The notes below the pieces were generated by a model that searched no databases, was not told the origin of the DNA, and worked only from the letters and a program-made list of their open reading frames with translations. DNA of 64,000 nt from Anopheles merus (Eukaryota > Arthropoda > Insecta > Diptera > Culicidae), in contig NC_054082.1 in assembly GCF_017562075.2 (NCBI RefSeq), positions 7,269,050 to 7,333,049 of the forward strand, written 5' to 3'. This document shows, piece by piece, positions 1-11,448 of the stretch; positions within the stretch are counted from its first letter, which is position 1; each line of letters starts with the position of its first letter. The translations under genes and the position numbers were made by a program.

Positions 1-1253
1 AGTTCAGCTGCAATTCCGTCGGTTCCGGGTGCCTTGTTATTTTTCAGCCGACGGATAGCCTTTCGTGTTTCTTCTATGCTAGGTGGCAGTAGCATGACAC
101 TATCTGCTAGTGGCGCTTCTAGCTGTTCGTTTAACTGGTCGTTGAGTAATTCATCAAAGTACTGAGCCCACCGCGAGAGGACCTCTGACTGGTTACTAAC
201 CAGATCTCCATCCTTGTTGCGACAGCAGGTTACCTTAGGTACCACGTTGTTTCGGTGACCTGCTATCGCTTGGTAAAACTTTCGTGTCGGTCCGTACGCC
301 TCTCTGGTTTGCTCGAGTTCCCGCATGTTTTGCTCTTCCAAAGCATGCTTCTTAGAGCGGTGAACTCGTTTCTCTTCGCGTCTGAGCCGTGAATATTCCT
401 CTGCGCATGCCCGCGTTCTATGCCGTTGCTGCATTGCTCGGTATGCAGTATTCTTACGTTCGGTCACTTGTCTGCATTCATCGTCGAACCAGCCAGATTT
501 GGTGTTGCCACGACGTGGTGGGAGTATATTTCTTGCACAGTTTATTATTTTTGTTTTTAGAGCGTTCCACCTCTCGCTCGTAGTTTCATATCTGTTTTCT
601 GGTAGTAGAGACTCGTCTAAAGCGGCTTTGAATTCCTGTTGGACAGTAATGTCCCTTAGAGAGTCCGTGTTGAGCCGAGGCTGCGTGTTTTCTCCGCCCC
701 CATTGGTGCGGGGGCGGGCGATTCTACAACGTATCACTAAGCCAACCAAGTAGTGATCGGAATCGATATTGGCTCCTCGATAAGTTCTGACGTTTAACAG
801 GCTCGACTGTCGTCGGCGGCTTATTAACACGTGGTCGATCTGGTTGAAGGATTCGCCATCCGGGTGCGCCCACGTCATTTTGTGGATGTCCCTCCGCGCA
901 AATTTGGTACTTCCTACAACCAGATTGTTCGCTGCGGCGAACTGGACCAATCTACTACCATTATCGTTACTGTGCTCATGCAGACTGTGACAGCCAGTGT
1001 ATTGGCGGTACATTGGCTCCCTACCGACTTTTGCGTTGAAGTCCCCCAGGATGATTTTGAGGTCATGCCTGGGGCACGCATCTATAGTTCTAGCGAGGCG
1101 GCCGTAAAAAAGGTCCTTCTCCTCTTCCTCTTTATCTTCGGTAGGGGCGTGAACGTTTATGAGGCTTATATTAAAAAATTTGCCTCGCATGCGCAGGGTG
1201 CATAGCCTATCGTTTATAGCCTTGAAATCTATGATTACGGATTTCAGCCGGGC
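1..1253 (-). mobile_element. RTE-clade non-LTR retrotransposon, 5'-truncated, continues past the left edge
   Basis: This minus-strand block carries the apurinic-like endonuclease followed by the beginning of the reverse transcriptase, the domain order of RTE-clade (BovB/JAM1-like) elements. Similarity stops at about 1250, just before an in-frame TAA at 1254-1256. The N-terminal part of the endonuclease is missing, which fits the 5' truncation usual after target-primed reverse transcription. The 3' half (reverse-transcriptase core, C-terminal region, 3' UTR and tail) lies beyond the left edge, so target-site duplications cannot be tested. The absence of stops and frameshifts points to a young insertion. 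No second copy was noticed in the window. Clade assignment is from motif recognition; the exact family name is not known. Confidence 0.88.
1..1253 (-). CDS. RTE endonuclease/reverse transcriptase ORF, partial at both ends
   Basis: Translating the minus strand in the frame whose codons occupy plus positions 3-5, 6-8 and so on gives 417 codons with no stop. Endonuclease (EEP fold) motifs are visible: HAPTED at about 1134-1151, GDFNAKVG with its metal-binding Asp and Asn at about 1023-1046, and the catalytic SDHYLV at 744-761. A linker containing RWAQYFDELLND follows at about 138-173. Then comes the opening reverse-transcriptase motif IRRLKNNKAPGTDGIAAE, ending at position 3. The enzyme nicks chromosomal DNA and copies element RNA at the nick. 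The endonuclease N-terminus, including its first metal-binding residues, is absent, and the polymerase active-site motif lies outside the window. No credible start codon is present: the first in-frame ATG (1188-1190) is internal. This copy therefore encodes no complete protein within the window. Confidence 0.88.
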
Positions 1254-1582
1254 TTAAAGCATATAAGTATTGTATTAAAGTGTCCGTCGTTTTTCGTCCT
1301 GAAAAATGGTCCTGTACAGAAATAAAACTTGTTCAGTCCAAGCTAAGAAGATGACTAATGTGCGAAACAAATAGAGCGCTACTTATTGTTACCATCTAAA
1401 CACCGTGTTTTGCATTTCCTTGCAAGGATTCGCTTAAAAATAGCTTCCTACAACACAATTCAATACGGTAATTGAATACTTTTTCTTACAAGCTTAGCTC
1501 GCTATAATGACACTGACTGTAATTGGAGTTGTTTGTTTGGCTCCTTGCCCCTAACTGTGCTTAATTTTCGTTCCGTTTACAG
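1254..1582. other. Noncoding, nothing recognised
   Basis: This is unique-looking, slightly AT-rich sequence between the truncated RTE end and an acceptor-like signal. The only notable element is CTAAC at 1551-1555, a good branch-point match for the acceptor ending at 1582. Confidence 0.5.
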
Positions 1583-2080
1583 CGCAAAACAACGAAAGCT
1601 CGCGAAACTTGCATCAGCATCCCCGCCCCGGAATCGTGGGAGGCAAATCGATCCCCACAAACAATACCAAAACACGGTCACGCCGTACGGTTGAAGCCGT
1701 ACTGCAGTTTGGGTGCTTTTATTTTCACTTCTTGCGCTTTGGTGACTTTCAATGGATCCGTTTTCGTTTCATTTGTAGCTGCCCGCCTGCCGCTACCTCC
1801 CTGGAGTGTGCCCGAGGAGAGGAGTGCACTGATTGCTTGTTATGGTTTTGCGTGTCTTGCGTGTGCTGCTTTTGGTAAACATTTATTATTTTTTTGCTTC
1901 CTTTTGCTGCTCTTATCTATTTCCTTCGCTAGATTTGATGCACTGCGTAGCACCTGGTCCATGGGCATCCTTGTGCACCTTTGGTGTGTCGTGCACGGTG
2001 ACGTTTATCGTTAACGGGGATGGTTAGCGATTTCCCGGCCCAGCGCTGGTGGTGGGCAAATCGAATGGAAAACAAATAAA
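1583..2080 (+). other. Weak candidate for two terminal exons with a 58-nt mini-intron
   Basis: An acceptor-like signal (CTAAC at 1551, pyrimidines, then TTTACAG ending at 1582) precedes a frame open from 1583. A donor-like GTAAAC at 1875 is followed by a pyrimidine tract and CTAG at 1929-1932. Together these define a possible 58-nt intron, a size typical of short dipteran introns. Joining 1583-1874 to 1933 keeps the frame open to a TAG at 2025-2027 (about 129 codons). AATAAA occurs at 2075-2080. The predicted product is not recognised: its first part is basic, and the middle is rich in Cys, Phe and Ala. There is no ATG near the start, so it would need upstream exons, and the RTE element lies immediately upstream in the opposite orientation. 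Chance assembly of weak signals is a serious alternative. Confidence 0.2.
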
Positions 2081-2773
2081 CATGCATCCGAGCGATGGCT
2101 GTGAATTCATGCATGCATGGGCGATAGCTGGAGACGGGTGTGTATGGGTGTGTTGAAGGAAAAAAAAGTAGTGCAGTAAAATGTAGTGACAAAAATTGCA
2201 TTCGAATGCACGTGAAAGGTTACCTCGGTTGTCGCTGTGCAACGGCACTGGAAATAGGTGCGGTAGAGTCAATCGAATGGAAATTATTGTGCCAATTTTT
2301 CATGCAACGATAAGGAGATGCAGATGAAAGGATTCTGTAGGACGTTCGGCATCAAACATTGAGATGGATTTGAAAGGCGTGAGTCGTTTTTAAATCACAC
2401 AAATAATGCACTATAATTTAAAAGAGTCAATTAAAGAAGAAATATGATTATTGAGAGGATTTTGGCATTCTGAAATGCAACGATGATGTGAGGCTTTCGA
2501 ATAGCTTATCAATTAAATGCTTAATGAAACTTCCCTCTAGCATACACATGGTACAACTATTATTATAGTGTTCAACAAGACACATCGAACGATCAAGCCA
2601 TGGTAAGCCCACCGCATCCAGGTGATTGTCATAACAACTCCGACAGAACTTGGAGAGAGTAAGAGCAAGAAAGAGAGCAAAACGATAAGGTTCAACGCAA
2701 GGGATAAAAAGACGTTGCGGTTTGATTAGTTTCATCATTTCTTAATCGAAAGCAACTGCTACCAGTGCCCGGG
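2081..2773. other. Noncoding, nothing recognised
   Basis: Short chance frames only. A CATGCATGCATG run lies near 2109. No repeat or RNA structure stands out. Confidence 0.5.
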
Positions 2774-2862
2774 ATTAGGCAGCCTGGGTACTCAGGGGCA
2801 GCTGAGTCAGCCCGGCAGTATGCGCTACCGGTGCGCCACGACTGCAGCAAAGGGCCGTAAGC
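2774..2862 (-). other. tRNA/SINE-like fragment with a strong A-box
   Basis: On the minus strand the stretch TGGCGCACCGGTAGCGC (about 2824-2840) differs by one base from the D-arm and A-box of tryptophan-type tRNAs. The following sequence is GC-rich with small palindromes but forms no tRNA anticodon arm that I can draw. The expected B-box is absent at the normal spacing; the nearest weak match is about 20 nt too far. It may be a decayed tRNA-derived SINE head, a tRNA pseudogene, or chance. No A-rich tail is seen. Confidence 0.25.
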
Positions 2863-2988
2863 ACACTTAAAAATATAAGCATTCTTAAAAAGTCGATTAC
2901 TTGGAAACATCGATAAGTGATTGTAATTGAATCACTGCTTGAAGCAGTACCGGTGCAGTCTCGAATGCACGTACGTAGGGTTTCTTGG

Positions 2989-3028
2989 TCTCTTTCTCTC
3001 TCTCTTTCTCTCTCTCTCTTTTTTTCTC
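2989..3028. repeat. Interrupted (TC)n tract
   Basis: A pyrimidine-rich run of TC repeats with TTT interruptions, read directly. It generates long false frames on both strands. Confidence 0.95.
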
Positions 3029-3336
3029 CTGTGTAACAATAATCGTTTGTGATGGTGCGAGTGTGTGCGCCCGAATGAAGATTATAGCATTCCAAAGCAT
3101 GCCCGTGTGGGGTGGTTGGTTGGTTGGGGCGTGCAAGGGAAAAGCGCCCGGCAAAGACGTGTGCTTTGCCGGATGCCAATGCACTACTTGTATCAAGTTG
3201 AAGAAACTCCCGGCCCTCCACACGCAAGAGGGTGCTTTGGGATGCTTCTTCAGCAAATCGCTCCCATCGACAGAGACGGTACCGGTAACGGTACCGTTTG
3301 CTCCCGGGATGGAAATGTGTTCTCGTTCAATCATTC

Positions 3337-3338
<2 letters not shown>

Positions 3339-3382
<44 letters not shown>
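3339..3382. repeat. (AC)22 microsatellite
   Basis: A perfect 44-bp dinucleotide array with CA on the plus strand, likely polymorphic. Confidence 0.98.
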
Positions 3383-3383
<1 letters not shown>

Positions 3384-3613
3384 AGGTGGATCAGTGGCGA
3401 CGTCCGGAGGGAGGTAAAATTTTCCGAAACCATAATTTTTCCTGTGACACTTCTGATCCGGATAACAATTTATGCAGCAGTAGAAGCGACCCTCAGAAGA
3501 ACGGTTCACCCGTTGGTGCAGCGGATTGTGATGTGTACAATGTTGCTGTGCTTTTAATATGTATTTTTATCTCTCTCTCTCGCTTTCCCTCCTGCTGGTT
3601 TACCTCTTTGCAG

Positions 3614-3798
3614 GATCGTATCTCGCTTGCTCGCCGCTCACTGGCGTTGTCGTAATGGCCGACGATGCTGTCCGACGGTGCACCGACAATCAAGTCAACG
3701 TCAGGGTCGGGGTGCATGATGCACTGTGCACGCTCATAAATCGATCGCTGTTGCGATGGTCCCCGAGGCGGGAGCGTTTGCAACATACAAATGAATAA
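3614..3798 (+). other. Weak candidate terminal exon
   Basis: A long pyrimidine tract ending in TTTGCAG (3607-3613) precedes a frame open for 61 codons. It ends at TAA 3796-3798, which overlaps AATAAA at 3793-3798. An internal ATG sits at 3655. The peptide (contains MADDAVRRCTDNQVNVRVGV) is not recognised. A short uninterrupted frame after an acceptor-like signal is common in noncoding DNA, and no cleavage context was identified. Confidence 0.15.
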
Positions 3799-5146
3799 AT
3801 TTGCAAATCAAAACCCCCACACGCACACAAGCAGCACAACATAGTCCTGATATCCTGATCCATCACGCAAAGGGTTTTGGCGAAGAAATTGCATTGCGCC
3901 CCGCGCCAAAGCCGCGGGTTCCCAAGCTAGGGTTCGATTTTTCATCGAATAGTTTCGAAAAGCCAATAACAACGGCTGTCCGGGCCGGGCCACCAGGCCA
4001 CCATGTGTGAGTTTGGGGTGCACGGGCACGGGCTACAAGCTGGCCCCGATCGACTTCACACAATAATTCGTGTCATCGCGTCACCCCGGCACGTACCGAG
4101 CGGTCGTTAGCTAGCCGAAACGCACGGCTCGAGTGGAAATCGGTGGACCGATGGAAGCCGAAACATTCGCCCTGCTCGCTGTTTCGCTCAATTGGCGCAC
4201 GCACGTGTTGATAATGTTTGATACGCTCGCCGGGCGTGTCTCCCCAGCACGACCGCGAACCCACGACTCGCAAGTACGGCTGGCGCGACTCGGTCCGTTA
4301 TGAAGCGTAAAATAGGTACCGTGTGTGTGTACTGCGGGCCCCAGTCAGTTTTGAGCTGGAAAGACTTTCAGCACCAACCGTCATCATTATGTCCGGGTGG
4401 GACAGGCTGCTACGTCACCGCTTGCATTGCCGGACACTGCAACTGCTGCTTCGCAACGCTCGACAAAAGCCATTTCGAAGCGCACGTGGTCGTGCCGGGC
4501 AGCCGGGATTGGTTGGGGCAAAAATGATACCGAGTGGTCCCAATATCTAGCAGGAAGCAGATGGGCTGTCAGTATTTAAAACTCAAGCTTTAGGTAGATT
4601 AGGGTACAGGTACGGTATTGGGGAGGAGATTCGCACACGATAGCAGTAGGTACGGTTGTGTAGTTATTCGGAAAAGCGAGTGCAATTATGAACGGATATT
4701 AGAAAATTGTGTTTTCTACAAAAGATTTTAATCGTTTCTGTTCGTTTTTTCCTCTCAGCAAGACTTTATTATTGAATTTGATCGTGATGGGAAGATATGT
4801 AGCATATATTGTGCATCGTATGTTGGTTTTAAGAGACCCAAACTGTCTGTTCACGTTGCAATGTCTAGTTACAGGATACCTAGTTATTAATTGTTTTTAT
4901 ATTCCTTGTTTTTCAGTCGCTGCTCTACACTAGCCTAATGTTAATCTCCTTGTACCATTTGTAGAGCTCGCGGGGTACATCGCTCCGTACAACTAGTTAC
5001 ATCACATTCTCATCACATCCTTCCCCGCTAAACCACCTGCTCAATCAAAGCCATGATACATCATTTCCCATTCGATATGTCTTGCATAATTGAGCCGAGC
5101 CCGAGACGTTTCGCGCCAAGCGTATCCCAACAGATAATCAGATTCG
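3799..5146. other. Noncoding, nothing recognised
   Basis: GC-rich to about 4560 and more AT-rich after it. All frames are short, overlap on both strands and lack recognisable domains. Confidence 0.5.
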
Positions 5147-5195
5147 CCGCGAGTGGGAACAAGTAATAGCCCGCGAGTGGGAACAAGTGAATAGC
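5147..5195. repeat. Two-copy tandem duplication of a 24/25-bp unit
   Basis: Copies at 5147-5170 and 5171-5195 both begin CCGCGAGTGGGAACAAGT and end AATAGC. They differ only by one extra G in the second copy. The near-identity indicates a recent local duplication. Confidence 0.95.
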
Positions 5196-7581
5196 AAACG
5201 GGAGGGATGGATGACGCCCAACACGAGAGGCTGCGACGCCAAGCACCTGGCATTCGCTGGTCCGGATGTAATCGATTGATCCCGGCCCGGGCGCGATGGA
5301 TTGGTTGTCTTCTGCGTGATGTACGCCTGCCCACCCCGTAGCGTTGGAGTCCCGGGGACGGGGTGTGAAAATACGTTCCGCTTCGTGGAAACCCGTTTAC
5401 TACTGCCGTGCCTTTTCCGTGCTCCCTGACAGACAGTCTTTTGGGCAAGGTGTTCGTGTACCGTTCGCGTTGTCGTGCACGACGCCTATCGGCACAGCCA
5501 GCCGGGTTGCAGCACGATCCGGTATATTTATTTGGTGACAGTTGCCTGTCAGTTTATATCGCGTCTATTTAATATCCACGTATCCTTTCATCGCAATTGG
5601 GGGTTCACGTGCAGTGTCGTACGGCTACGGGTCGGCCGCGCAACCGTACCAAACCGTGGCGTGGATGGATGGTGAAAGCACTCGGCCACCTCTCCCTTGG
5701 CTTTCGTCCGGGCTGCTCTCTCTATCGCGAAATTGAGAAGACAAATCAATCGCAGCTTGCACTGACACGGCGAACGCGCGTCCGTTGCACATTTGCCTGC
5801 CGCTTCACGCTCGTTCAGCCATTGTCCGCCCCTCAGCAGCGCCACTCGAAAATTCGCACTGTGCTCGATTAATCGAAATTTCCATTCCCGCCCCACTTTG
5901 ACAGGATGCCCACGCTCTCTTGTCGGTCGTACACAGTTTGATCGCCGTTTCAGGGGCATTTCAAGGGGGGACGTTTGTGAGCTGACCTAATTGTGATGCC
6001 GCAGGGCTGACGGGGAGGAGAAAGCGTGGGGAGACCGTTTGAGGCTGCTCCGGTCGGTACCGACCTGTGTGCTGCTGCTGGTGGTGGGTTTCGTATTCAG
6101 CACGCGTGTATGTTTTGAGATTGAGAAGCTCGGGCCGGTGCAGCACAAAAGGGCGATGCGACCGCAAACGTTTGATCAGACTTACGGCGAATTACGGCGC
6201 TATCATTATTGTGCAAATTTCAATAGCATAAACAGTCGGGCGCAGAGGAGCGTACGCGCCCGGCACGAGCACCTGCTAGAAAAGCCAAAAGCACTTGTTT
6301 GAAAAGCGATATTGATGGCCTACTCACAAGTAGGAAACAGTTAACATTACAAAGAAATCATGCAATAGAAAACGGCTTTCGAATTGTAAATGGCGGTAAA
6401 TTGATTATTATAATTATTATTTATCAGTAAAAAGGCTTACCATAAAAAATGTAATAGCTGGTTCTGTAGGGTCAATTAATAAATTCAATTTCAGCCAATG
6501 CACGAACAATCCGCAAAAGGGTAAGAAATAATGCACAAAAATGGCACCATTCACCAGCATGCGTTAAATAATAAATACGCTTAATTATTTGCTCCGCTAG
6601 CCGATCATATTTTTATCACGGAAAGTGCATAATGCCGAACCAGTCCACCCACTCCTCAACCCCTTCCTCCACCTCGGTTCGTTTGGTATGTGCAATTTTT
6701 CACGCAATAAAATGATTTTTTTCTGTTTAATCTACCATCGGTTCGGAACCGTCCAGCAAACATCGAGGACGAGTCGCATATCTTGCATCAATTGCGTCGC
6801 GCGAATGGAACTTCAAAACGGTTCATATTGAAGTGCAACGATTGTGATCGATATTAAAAATTCGTAGAACAACAGCAACAACACTGTGCACTACGGTACG
6901 ATGAAGTTTGCGCATTTGGCAGTGAGCAGAATACGATTATGAAATGAATGTTCCTGTAAAACCGGGCAATTAATTGCAATAGAAATGATAATGGATCTGC
7001 CCAGCAAAGTATTCAAAAGGCAGTGAGCATTCATTATCTTCTAAACGACACTGGCAGAAAGTTTTGCAAAATAATTTGTGTAGCAGAAGAAATGCTGCAT
7101 TTAATTGTCACTAAACGATTGCTGATTAGGTGAGCCTAATTTGCCGGCCGCCGCGAGACAAACTTCAGCGCGACAGTATCAGTGCCGTCCCCACGCTTTA
7201 CCGTACGGTATGGCCAGATATCGGTACGATATTGAGTTGATTAATCAAAGACTGAAAAGACCCGTTCCCCGTTGAATGGAAACAGTTTGCTGGCCTGGTC
7301 CTGCCCTAGTCCTGCACGGTGACATTCGACGACGAACGAAATAATCGCTCCGATGGCGTCGTTTTTGAAAAGTTTGCTCGATTTCCATTATGAGTTAGCA
7401 TTAATCATAACCTGTTCACCCCCTTGGAAAACCCCTTTTCGGCGATTGGAGTCGGTCGGCTTTGGCAGGGGGCAACTTTTTCCGATGCTTCCTCTTTGGA
7501 CTGCGCTGTGCCTCCCACGCTTGGAGACTCGTTGGACAGGAAATTAACGAGACAATAAGTAAGTGCACGTGCTCTCGCTAC
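5196..7581. other. Noncoding, nothing recognised
   Basis: GC-rich to about 6300, then an AT-rich patch (6300-6900) with homeodomain-like TAAT cores. A frame at 6039-6302 looks like a signal peptide plus a short basic tail, but it opens with TTG, so I do not call it a gene. Confidence 0.5.
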
Positions 7582-7599
7582 GGGGGGGGGGGGGGGGGG
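7582..7599. repeat. G18 homopolymer
   Basis: Eighteen consecutive G on the plus strand, read directly. It could fold as a G-quadruplex and is prone to length errors in sequencing. Confidence 0.95.
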
Positions 7600-10500
7600 A
7601 GAGATCGTGACTGCGGAAGGCGAAGGATCCAACGCAGCTCGTACCTCGATGTTCTAACCTCCGGGCCGGGTAAGAATGGCGCGCATATGCTATGCTCGGT
7701 GTAGCGAAAGTGTTGTGCCAGATTGTTGCGTAAACACGGTGACGCAAAACAAATGCGCAGGCCCGGCGCAAATTGGGGGAGGAGTGGGACACATTCTATT
7801 TCTCAACTTGCGCACCCTTGCCCGCTCGGTTTTTCTGAGAATTGCTGCATCAGGTGGATTTTGGGTCGAGGCTTGAGCGAGGAAGCTAGAAGCAGGCGGA
7901 GACATTAAGTTTGAAAAATGACTTTTCCTAATGAATAATTAACAACTGGTAGCTGTTGGTGGAAATTAATTGCTTTGAAATCAACAATTACTTTCAATTG
8001 TCGCTTCCGCTGGCTGTGACTCGCTGGGATGTTTGGAAGAAAGCGGGTATGCTGGTTGCTGCCTGATTTTTAGGCTTTTTCATGACTCTAGGTAGTTTTT
8101 CTTCAAAGGATGACCATCGATGTTTGTAAGTGGTTCTCTTTATTGAAGATAATTGCTGCAATAAGCTGTATATTGGTTTTTTGTTTGATAAAAGATAATC
8201 CTTTTCGAGAGACCACCAATAGTTCCTAGCTTTGGGAAATGATATCTACATTGGTCGGTTAACCAGAAACAATTAATAATTTCGTGATAGAGATGACTGT
8301 GAGTGATGTATTGCGATTAAAAAATAAAGCGATTTGAAACAGGTAATGCTATGGTGCTTAGAGCATATGAAAGAACCTCTAAATGTCATGTTTAAAATTA
8401 CGTTTCCTTCCAAAAACTCCATGTATTAAGAATTCCGAAAATCAAGATCGAAATGCATTCTCTTGCCATACGCCGTCCGATTGCGAATGCTGTCTTTGGA
8501 CTGAGAGAAACATAACATTCCAGGAACCAATACAAGCCGGAAGTCTGAAACATGCTTCAACCGCACACATTTAATCATGCCTAAATGCTCGGTGACCCCC
8601 AACCATCCTGACCAACCGGTGCTGGTCGGCATGGTTAATGCATCCTCTCTGGTCATTTCCTACATACACAAACGGTTGACGGTGTGCTGCGGTATTTAAA
8701 TCAAAGTTAGGAAGCATTTCCTCGCAAACCCTCCGCATACATTCCGGTGCTAAATGTCAATTACTTGCAGGGGAACGGGTAAAGCGTTTGGGGAGTGCTA
8801 CGCTCCTGCAAACTGTCGCCATAGTTCGATGAGGTCAACTGAGGTACACTCTCGTGGTGACATCTCCGGTTCAAAGCAAGGGAGATAAAAGGAGTGAGAT
8901 AGACATGAAAAGAGAGCGATGAAGATATGGCTTCGGTTATCCGAAGCGCACTACCATGGTTTGCAGTCTGTGTGCACGCTATTGCTGGTGTCGTGTCCCG
9001 CTTTACCATGTTGTAATCCTAACCCCTAAAAACATATGCACTTTTACGTATTCTAATGACTTCAATAATTAAAGAAGTCCTTTATGGGGATCGGGCTTGG
9101 CTTGCATCGGTTTGTGCTTCATCGGAGCCCGGAACGGTCGTACCGAGTGGCTACCACAGCTGCAGGCGGACGTTGCGGTATGATGGAGTGCTTGCCGAGA
9201 ACCCCCGGCAAGCAGAAATTAGTTTCACTTTGCCGGCTTGCCCGGCGTTGGGGCCAGTTGCAAAGCGACTGTGTCTGTCTCCCTGCCGACAACTGAGGGA
9301 TGCATGTTGGATGCTGTCGTACAACACCGCACGACTCTGCACACCGGTGCCCGGCGGGCGATTGACCGTACGACTTCGTGCGCAGCCGGGCCGGGTGGGC
9401 CACCGGGCGGGCAGGAACATCCCGGTACCGGCTGAAAAACTACTGGTTTCCTTTTTTACCTCTCTTTTTACTCCGGTTTCCATGACCGCTTAAGGCCCGG
9501 ATCGGGTCGCCAGCAAGGTAACCTTGCGGAAATGGAAAATATTAACACTCCACAGACATACACAGGCTCCTAAATTTGTCTTCCTTTGAGAGCATAATCG
9601 TTTCGCTGCTCCCTGTCCCCCGGGTGTCCAGGACTTGCACGGCCCATCCATTCGGATTGGTTCTTTTCTGCTTTGGAAATGCAATACGCTGTTGAGAAAT
9701 ATCGGTCGTCGGATTTTGCATTCACCAGTCGGTGGGAGGCACGTTGCTGCTTACCGCTTCCTCCAACACCGCCGCCACCGTTCGAAAGCCGCCTGCAACT
9801 GCAAGTAGGCCAATGGTAGGAGTTTTATTCTACGCACCGGACCATTTAGCCGATGGAGCTACCTCCACAAAACCGGAGCGGGGCGGTCCGTGAAGCCTTC
9901 CAATTGCTTAGAAATTTGTTGTTTTAATTCCAGCACACGAGCCGTGAACTCGAGCTCGGTGTACGGTGCAGTCGGTGCAGCAGGCGGCTACGGTACAGCA
10001 ATGCTCGGATTTCTGACTTTTCCAAAAGCAAAGCGGATAAGTGGGATTAGCATTAGTCTCGCAGTGAGGGAATTTAGGATTTAAAGTGATTTTTTCTAGC
10101 TTCCCCCTGCTAGCCTGCTCGTTCGGCCGTCTGCCCGAGCCGGCCACCGGTCGTGTGGTTTTGTGTCCCCTGTGGCTGCCCTCCCAGCCCGCCGTAGGGC
10201 AGGGATGAATTATACGGCCAGTTTGGTTTAACCAGTAAGCTCGGGCTATAATGATACGTGTACGGTTTGATGGGGGTATTGTGTTGTAGTTGCCGCGGGA
10301 GAAGCAGGGAAGAGCTCAAATCCAAGGGAATGGCTAAGGCTGAGCGAATTGTTTTGGTACGGCTTGGAGGGCGCACAAAGCGAAACTAGACACACTGAAG
10401 TGTGCTGTGGCTGAGCGTTTTCGAGAGGAAATGAAATAATTTTGGTACTTTTTTCAATTTTTGCATTCGGAACGTCTGTTAGGATCAAGTGCGGTTTGGT

Positions 10501-11213
10501 CGGCGGGAAGTGCGAGAAGTTGGGTTGGCTCCTTGCTTGCCTGGACAGGTGCACTGTGTGTGTGTGTTTTTTTCAATTAACTTATGCATTTTTGAAAACA
10601 TAAGCCCAATTTGAGCTCTGCCAAGCCGATTCCGGGCTGTCATTGGATTAGGGTAAATGGAGAGCTTTTGTTAGTTTCAAAGCCAATTGTTTACATGCTG
10701 GAGAATAGTTGCTCTTATAAGGATATACAGGAAAAGGACGTAAAAGTAATGGTTACACGACGCAAGCAATGGTTAGTAAGATTCTTAAAAGTTTGAATCA
10801 ATTGTCGGATTAATAGATTGCGAATTGCTCCTATGATCCGGGACTATCAAGTACGAAGCATCCGAGGTCGCATTGCACCAACCTTCAGGATTTTACAGAA
10901 AAACAAAACCTCAAAAACCCATCCATCGAAATGAGTATCCATGAAACTAATAAGACTTCGCCAGAAAGTAGTTGATTTATTCATTGTCAGCTTGTTTTGC
11001 CTTAATTTATTCTCCTCATCTTACACCAACGGGGACGGTGGAATTCCATTAAACAGCTGATCGTACTCATTTTCGTTCGTTGGACATTTTTTAACGTCAT
11101 TTCAACCCCAATTATGGTCAGTGAAATGAGGCTGCTAAATACTTTCCCTCAACTTGGGTGCGCACCACCTTTTTTTTGTCGCATCCCTTCACCGATGATT
11201 CAATATTTCACCT
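7600..11213. other. Noncoding, nothing recognised
   Basis: AT-rich islands at about 7920-8400 contain TAATTA and TTAATT cores. The remainder is of mixed GC. The frame at 9056-9493 has no recognisable domain and overlaps open frames on the other strand. Confidence 0.5.
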
Positions 11214-11215
11214 CC

Positions 11216-11230
11216 GTAACGTAACGTAAC
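11216..11230. repeat. (GTAAC)3 pentanucleotide repeat
   Basis: Three perfect copies of GTAAC. Confidence 0.95.
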
Positions 11231-11413
11231 ATGCATTGACCCTTCGGCTCTTAGCCCAAGACAGTGGCGGTCAAGTCCGATATAATTTCATCATTTTTAA
11301 TTTTGCTCTCGTTCAGCGCTTCCTCCCGGTTGGCTGATGCGGCATTGGGGTTAAAAAGTTTTCCCTTGTCGGTCGCTAGTTTTTGCACGTGTAAATGTGG
11401 GAAACAAAACACG

Positions 11414-11448
11414 AGCAGCACAACAACAACAACAACAACAGCAGCAAC
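11414..11448. repeat. CAG/CAA trinucleotide tract
   Basis: A glutamine-codon-like run of CAG and CAA. No coding context supports a polyglutamine protein here. Confidence 0.9.

Noticed and set aside
2244..2253. GGCACTGGAA, shared with miR-263a
   Set aside because: Only ten bases match and there is no hairpin.
3339..3382. CRISPR or other array interpretation of the regular repeats
   Set aside because: All arrays are simple microsatellites without spacers.
2985..3655. Two plus-strand frames of 190 and 196 codons
   Set aside because: Both start with TTG or GTG, run through the CT tract or the 44-bp AC array, and show repeat-derived residues only.
3930..3945. B-box-like GGTTCGATTT
   Set aside because: No A-box at tRNA spacing and no cloverleaf.
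6039..6302. Frame resembling a secreted short peptide (hydrophobic start, basic tail)
   Set aside because: Opens with TTG, not ATG, and no splice signal supplies a start.
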